From assembly GCF_965228705.1 (NCBI RefSeq), contig NZ_OZ245832.1:806001-870000 (forward strand): a stretch of 64,000 bases of DNA, in the 5' to 3' direction. The position numbers and the translations under genes are program-made. This DNA is from Croceimicrobium sp965228705 (GTDB taxonomy: Bacteria > Bacteroidota > Bacteroidia > Flavobacteriales > Schleiferiaceae). The notes under the pieces were generated by a model. It was not told where the DNA came from. It worked only from the letters and a program-made list of their open reading frames with translations, and ran no database searches. This document shows positions 60,120 through 64,000 of this stretch, piece by piece. Each line of letters starts with the position of its first letter. The first letter of the stretch is position 1.

Positions 60120-62006
60120 ATGAGTACCGGTAAAATAAACGTTACAGCCGACAATATTTTCCCGATCATTAAGAAATTCCTGTACAGTGATCATGAAATC
60201 TTCTTACGGGAATTAGTTTCCAATGCGGTGGATGCCACCCAGAAGCTTAAGACCTTAAGTCGTATTGGTGAGTCAAAGGCCGAATTAGGTGATCTGACTA
60301 TCCAGGTGAAAGTGGATAAGGAAAACAAAACCTTAACCATCTCCGATAAAGGTATTGGCATGAGCCCAGAGGAGATTGATAAATACATCAATCAATTAGC
60401 CTTCTCCGGAGCCGAGGAGTTTGTGCAGAAGTATGAAGATAAAGCCGATGGAGCGGCCATTATTGGTCACTTCGGTTTAGGATTCTATTCCAGCTTTATG
60501 GTAGCTTCGAAGGTGGAAATCTTCTCCCGTTCGCATCGCGATGGCGAAAAAGGAGCTTACTGGTCTTGCGATGGTTCGCCTGAATTTACCCTGGAGGAAA
60601 GCGATCAACGTCAAGAGCGCGGTACTGAAATCGTTCTGCATATCAATGAAGATTCTACAGAGTTTTTAGAAGAAGGTCGTATTCGCGATTTATTGAAGAA
60701 ATACTGCCGTTTCTTACCGGTGGCCATTCAATTTGGTGAAAAGGAAATTACCGAAACCGAGGGTGATGGCGAGGATAAAAAGGAAACCAAGCGTACAGTT
60801 CCAGATATTATTAATGTAACTGAACCTGCCTGGGCCAAAGCTCCGGCCGATTTGGAAGCAGAAGATTATAAAGAGTTCTATCGTCAGTTATACCCCATGA
60901 CTTTCGAAGAGCCCTTATTCCATATTCACCTAAATGTGGATTATCCCTTCGACCTGAATGGTATTCTCTTCTTTCCGCGTATTAAGCCCAATATGGACTT
61001 ACAGCGCAATAAGATTCAGTTATACCAAAATCAGGTGTTTGTAACTGATAATTTAGAGGGTATTGTGCCTGACTTCCTGACTTTATTGCACGGAGTTATC
61101 GATTCTAAGGACATTCCGCTAAACGTATCACGTTCCTATTTGCAGGCCGATGGTGCGGTGAAAAAAATCAGTGGCCACATTACCAAAAAGGTAGCTGACA
61201 AACTAAGCAGTCTCTTTAAAAAGGATCGCGCCGATTTCGAAAGCAAGTGGAACGATATCAAGGTAATCATCGAGTATGGTATGCTTAGCGATGATAAGTT
61301 CTTTGAGAAAGCTCAGAAATTTGCTCTTTACCAGTCAGTGGATGAAAGTTACGCCACCTTTGAAGAGTACTTGGAAAAGATCAAGGCTAGCCAAACCGAT
61401 AAGGATGGAAACCTGGTAGTACTCTATGCTGCGCATAAGGAAGGCCAGCATGCATACATCAAAAAGGCCCAGAACAAGGGCTATGATGTGCTCTTGATGG
61501 AAGGTCCATTGGTGAGCCATTTGATGCAAAAGCTGGAAGGCGGTGATCAGAAAGTGAAATTCGCTCGTGTAGATAGCGATAGCATCGATAAACTGATTGC
61601 CAAAGATGAAGAGCAGGTATCCCTTTTAAGTGAAGAGCAAAAAGAAAAGCTGAAGCCCATTATTGAAGGAGAGGTAGATAAAGCTACTTATACCGTAGTA
61701 TTGGAATCACTGGATAGCAGCGAAGCCCCCTTCAATATTACCGTACCTGAATTCATGCGTCGTATGAAGGAGATGAGTGCTACCGGTGGTGGCATGATGG
61801 GAATGGGGGATATGCCCGATATGTACAACTTGGTGGTGAATACCAATCACCCTTTGATTTCTTCGATTTTGGATGAGAAGGATGAAGCCAAGCAGAAAGA
61901 GCTGATTAAGCAAGGTAAAGATCTGGCCATGCTAGCCCAGAATCTCTTGCATGGTGAGGCTCTTACCAATTTCGTAGAGAAGCAGTTTGAGGCCTTAAAA
62001 GGCTAA
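60120..62006 (+). CDS. htpG: molecular chaperone HtpG (Hsp90)
   Basis: 628 residues, the normal bacterial size. The ATP-binding GHKL domain is intact: FLRELVSNAVDATQKLKTLS, ISDKGIGMSPEEI, and GHFGLGFYSSFMVAS. The middle domain has RNKIQLYQNQVFVTDN and LNVSRSYLQADGAVKKI. The C-terminal dimerisation domain contains a Met- and Gly-rich loop (ATGGGMMGMGDMPDMY). The Arg in ISRSYLQ-type sequence for ATP hydrolysis is present. It folds client proteins under heat stress. The gene is monocistronic between a sigma-54-type promoter and a hairpin terminator. Confidence 0.97.
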   Translation: MSTGKINVTADNIFPIIKKFLYSDHEIFLRELVSNAVDATQKLKTLSRIGESKAELGDLTIQVKVDKENKTLTISDKGIGMSPEEIDKYINQLAFSGAEEFVQKYEDKADGAAIIGHFGLGFYSSFMVASKVEIFSRSHRDGEKGAYWSCDGSPEFTLEESDQRQERGTEIVLHINEDSTEFLEEGRIRDLLKKYCRFLPVAIQFGEKEITETEGDGEDKKETKRTVPDIINVTEPAWAKAPADLEAEDYKEFYRQLYPMTFEEPLFHIHLNVDYPFDLNGILFFPRIKPNMDLQRNKIQLYQNQVFVTDNLEGIVPDFLTLLHGVIDSKDIPLNVSRSYLQADGAVKKISGHITKKVADKLSSLFKKDRADFESKWNDIKVIIEYGMLSDDKFFEKAQKFALYQSVDESYATFEEYLEKIKASQTDKDGNLVVLYAAHKEGQHAYIKKAQNKGYDVLLMEGPLVSHLMQKLEGGDQKVKFARVDSDSIDKLIAKDEEQVSLLSEEQKEKLKPIIEGEVDKATYTVVLESLDSSEAPFNITVPEFMRRMKEMSATGGGMMGMGDMPDMYNLVVNTNHPLISSILDEKDEAKQKELIKQGKDLAMLAQNLLHGEALTNFVEKQFEALKG

Positions 62007-62020
62007 GAATTAGAGATAAG

Positions 62021-62050
62021 AAAAAGCCCTCCAAATGGAGGGCTTTTTTT
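62021..62050 (+). terminator. htpG terminator
   Basis: AAAGCCCTCC (62023-62032) pairs with GGAGGGCTTT (62037-62046) around the loop AAAT, followed by a T-run to 62050. It is 15 bases after the htpG stop. Confidence 0.9.
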
Positions 62051-62168
62051 ATGCCTTGAAAGGAATAATGTCAATTAGCACAGCGCTGAAGATTATTAAT
62101 TTGTGAAAGCCCGCACCAGACTTCTACAAATTGCGCTGATACCTTAACTTAGCGGGAAATTGACCCTT

Positions 62169-62867
62169 ATGAAAAGCATTTTATCCTTTATAGCGGTTTT
62201 GGCCCTCACTACTTCCTGCATGGTTGGTGTTACCGGCAGTGGAAAGGTAATAGAAGAAAACCGCAACGTGGAAGAATTTGACGGCATTGATGCCAGCGGA
62301 ATGTTCGAAATTCATCTGGTACAGGCTGATGTTCATCGACTTAAAGTGGTAGCCGACGATAATTTAATGGACTTGATTGAAACCTATGTAGAAGGTGGAG
62401 TTCTCCATATCCGAAGCCGCAAAAGCATTGGTAAAGCCAAGGAATTGGATGTGTATATCAGTAGTCCGGATTATGAATCTATTCAACTTTCCGGTGCTGT
62501 GACCATCGATAATAAAGGAACTTTAGATGTCAATGACCTGGATATTGAATCCAGCGGAGCCGCTCAAATCACCCTTAGTGTAGATGCTGATGATATTAAA
62601 TTGGAATTAAGCGGAGCTACGGAACTCAATATGAGTGGTACCGCCGATAAAGTGAGCATTGAGGGCAGCGGCGCCTCCGAATGCAAGATGTTTGATCTCA
62701 ATTGCCGTAAAATGCGCATCGATGTAAGTGGTGCCTCCGAATTAGAAGTTAATGTAAGTGAAGAACTGGAGATTGAAGCTTCCGGTGCTTCTGATATTCG
62801 CTACCGAGGAAATGGACGTATTGTACGCCAAAACCTTAGTGGTGCTTCCAATGTAGTAAAAGACTAA
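62169..62867 (+). CDS. GIN-domain (DUF2807) lipoprotein
   Basis: 232 residues from ATG 62169. A TTG three codons earlier is less likely. The signal ends in lipobox LTTSC (Cys17). The mature protein is a head-GIN domain: GKVIEENRNVEEFDGIDASG opens the repeats, and S-G-A/S-x-x short turns recur (IQLSGAVTIDNKG, ESSGAAQIT, ELSGATELNMSGT, DVSGASELEV, EASGASDIRY, NLSGASNVVKD). This repeated Ser-Gly-Ala pattern forms a beta-helix. Bacteroidota have many such proteins and their role is not settled. The sugar mutase gene follows after 19 bases, so they may be co-transcribed. Confidence 0.88.
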   Translation: MKSILSFIAVLALTTSCMVGVTGSGKVIEENRNVEEFDGIDASGMFEIHLVQADVHRLKVVADDNLMDLIETYVEGGVLHIRSRKSIGKAKELDVYISSPDYESIQLSGAVTIDNKGTLDVNDLDIESSGAAQITLSVDADDIKLELSGATELNMSGTADKVSIEGSGASECKMFDLNCRKMRIDVSGASELEVNVSEELEIEASGASDIRYRGNGRIVRQNLSGASNVVKD

Positions 62868-62886
62868 CCTAAGCCCCTTAACACAA

Positions 62887-64000
62887 ATGACGCAAGCAGC
62901 AGAAAGAGCCCAAGCCTGGCTCAAAGCTCCTTATGATACTGAAACCCAAAAAGCCACCCAGGCCTTGATTGATGCCGGTGGAGATGCCTTAAATGATGCT
63001 TTTTACCAAGACCTCGACTTCGGAACAGGTGGTTTACGTGGAATCATGGGCGTTGGGACTAACCGAATTAATAAATACACCTTAGGTGCTGCTACCCAGG
63101 GATTAGCGAATTACCTGAATAAGCAGTTTCCTGATATTCAAATTAAAGTGGCGATCGCGCATGACAGTCGCCACAATTCCAAGCCTTTTGCCCGTCAGGT
63201 GGCGGAAGTACTTTCGGCCAATGGTATTAAGGTTTTTCTCTATGAGGATTTACGGCCAACTCCGGCTTTATCCTTTGCTATTCGCCATTTAGATTGTCAG
63301 AGTGGAATCGTTTTAACCGCCTCCCATAATCCGCCTGCCTATAATGGCTATAAGGTATATTGGAGTGATGGCGGTCAATTGGTACCTCCTCATGATAAGG
63401 CCGTAATTACTGAGGTTCGTGCGGTTAAAGCCGATGAAATTCGCTATGATGCCAATCCGGATCTGATTGAAATGATTGGCGATGCCGTAGACCAGGCCTA
63501 TCTCGCCAAAGTGAAAGAGCTAAGCTTGAGTAATCAAGGTAAAGAAGACCTTTCGGTAGTATTCACCAGCATCCATGGTACCAGTATTACTTTGGTGCCA
63601 CCTGCTTTGGAAAATGCCGGTTTTAAAAAGGTTTCCATAGTGGAAGAGCAAGCTACTCCGGATGGAGATTTCCCTACTGTAGCTTCTCCAAACCCAGAGG
63701 AAGCAGAAGCCCTAACCATGGCCCTTAAACAAGCTGAGAAGCTGGGGGCGGATATGGTTATTGGTACCGATCCCGATGCAGATCGGGTAGGGATTGCGGT
63801 TCGTAATCTTGAAGGTGAAATGGAATTACTGAATGGTAATCAAGCTGCTTCGGTATTGATTTACTATCTCCTTGAACGTTGGAAGGAAAATGGCAAATTG
63901 ACCGGTAATGAATATGTAGCCAAAACCATTGTTACTACAGACCTCATTGCAGATATCGCTAAGGCCTACGATGTACCTTGCCCCGAATGTTTAACCGGTT
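62887..64000 (+). CDS. phospho-sugar mutase (PGM/PMM type), 3' end outside window
   Basis: 371 codons are visible, and no stop occurs before the window end. The start is ATG 62887 (MTQAAERAQAWLKAPYDTET). Family motifs are DFGTGGLRGIMGVGTNRINK, the phospho-Ser loop TASHNPPAYNGYK (about 143-155), and the metal-binding loop GTDPDADRVG (about 292-301). It moves phosphate between C1 and C6 of hexoses, most likely glucose-phosphate. The Bacteroidota form is about 570 residues, so roughly 200 residues lie beyond 64000. No domain is missing in the visible part. Confidence 0.93.
   Translation, partial: MTQAAERAQAWLKAPYDTETQKATQALIDAGGDALNDAFYQDLDFGTGGLRGIMGVGTNRINKYTLGAATQGLANYLNKQFPDIQIKVAIAHDSRHNSKPFARQVAEVLSANGIKVFLYEDLRPTPALSFAIRHLDCQSGIVLTASHNPPAYNGYKVYWSDGGQLVPPHDKAVITEVRAVKADEIRYDANPDLIEMIGDAVDQAYLAKVKELSLSNQGKEDLSVVFTSIHGTSITLVPPALENAGFKKVSIVEEQATPDGDFPTVASPNPEEAEALTMALKQAEKLGADMVIGTDPDADRVGIAVRNLEGEMELLNGNQAASVLIYYLLERWKENGKLTGNEYVAKTIVTTDLIADIAKAYDVPCPECLTG

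Noticed and set aside
1..64000. CRISPR arrays, insertion sequences, integrases, rRNA genes and replication origin
   Set aside because: No regularly spaced direct repeats, transposase or integrase proteins, rRNA-like blocks or DnaA-box clusters were seen.

Overview
The window is a chromosomal segment of a member of the Bacteroidota, most likely a marine Flavobacteriales-type organism (a Cryomorphaceae/Schleiferiaceae-like lineage fits, but this is inference). The reasons are: GldL/GldM-type proteins, DUF6089, DUF5916 and DUF6913-type proteins, head-GIN lipoproteins, a class II KdsA, many promoters of the Bacteroidota form TAnnTTTG, and the absence of strong Shine-Dalgarno sequences. No rRNA, CRISPR array, insertion sequence or prophage is visible. 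Gene density is very high.

Layout. 1-8.3 kb: the 3' part of a secreted protein, an outer-membrane protein built on a zinc-less M1-peptidase-like fold, an ammonium transporter with a perfect 20-bp palindrome upstream, and a minus-strand operon of MtfA-type peptidase, TPR-AAA+ ATPase and TPR membrane protein. 8.3-16.1 kb: a thioesterase-like protein and an EamA transporter, then a minus-strand operon DUF5916 - lolD - kdsD - kdsA - kdsC (Kdo synthesis for LPS), divergent from sucC. 16.1-19.3 kb: small envelope proteins, a PAS histidine kinase and a DHFR-like reductase.

19.4-25.5 kb is the most unusual part. It is a five-gene minus-strand operon encoding a coiled-coil membrane protein, a GldL-like protein, two different GldM-like proteins in tandem, and an outer-membrane protein that joins a beta-helix to a DUF6089-like barrel. 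It looks like a stand-alone relative of the GldLM proton-driven motor, without gldK, gldN or other type IX secretion genes. I propose it as a candidate undescribed envelope-spanning machine.

25.9-37.2 kb: GNAT, epoxide-hydrolase-like and WYL-regulator genes, tRNA-Leu(GAG) and tRNA-Lys(TTT), aroK and a nitroreductase, a TetR-controlled ABC/HlyD/TolC export operon whose ATPase has degenerate catalytic motifs, an NhaP-type antiporter, and a carboxypeptidase-regulatory-domain protein. 37.2-43.2 kb: ettA, a GT92-like glycosyltransferase, ligA, a DUF6913-like gene and dapA. 43.3-53.3 kb: an unknown secreted protein, a membrane protein/XRE-regulator pair behind a double operator, an SSS symporter, small envelope proteins, an NAD-binding protein, and a beta-barrel/MBL-hydrolase/PrsW run. 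53.4-64 kb: a hybrid histidine kinase, an AI-2E-family permease, a META lipoprotein, a CoA-transferase and KAS III pair, htpG with a sigma-54-type promoter and inverted repeats, a GIN-domain lipoprotein, and a phospho-sugar mutase cut by the window end.

Seven of the eleven convergent gene pairs overlap by exactly four bases and so share a stop tetranucleotide (TTAA, TTAG or CTAG).
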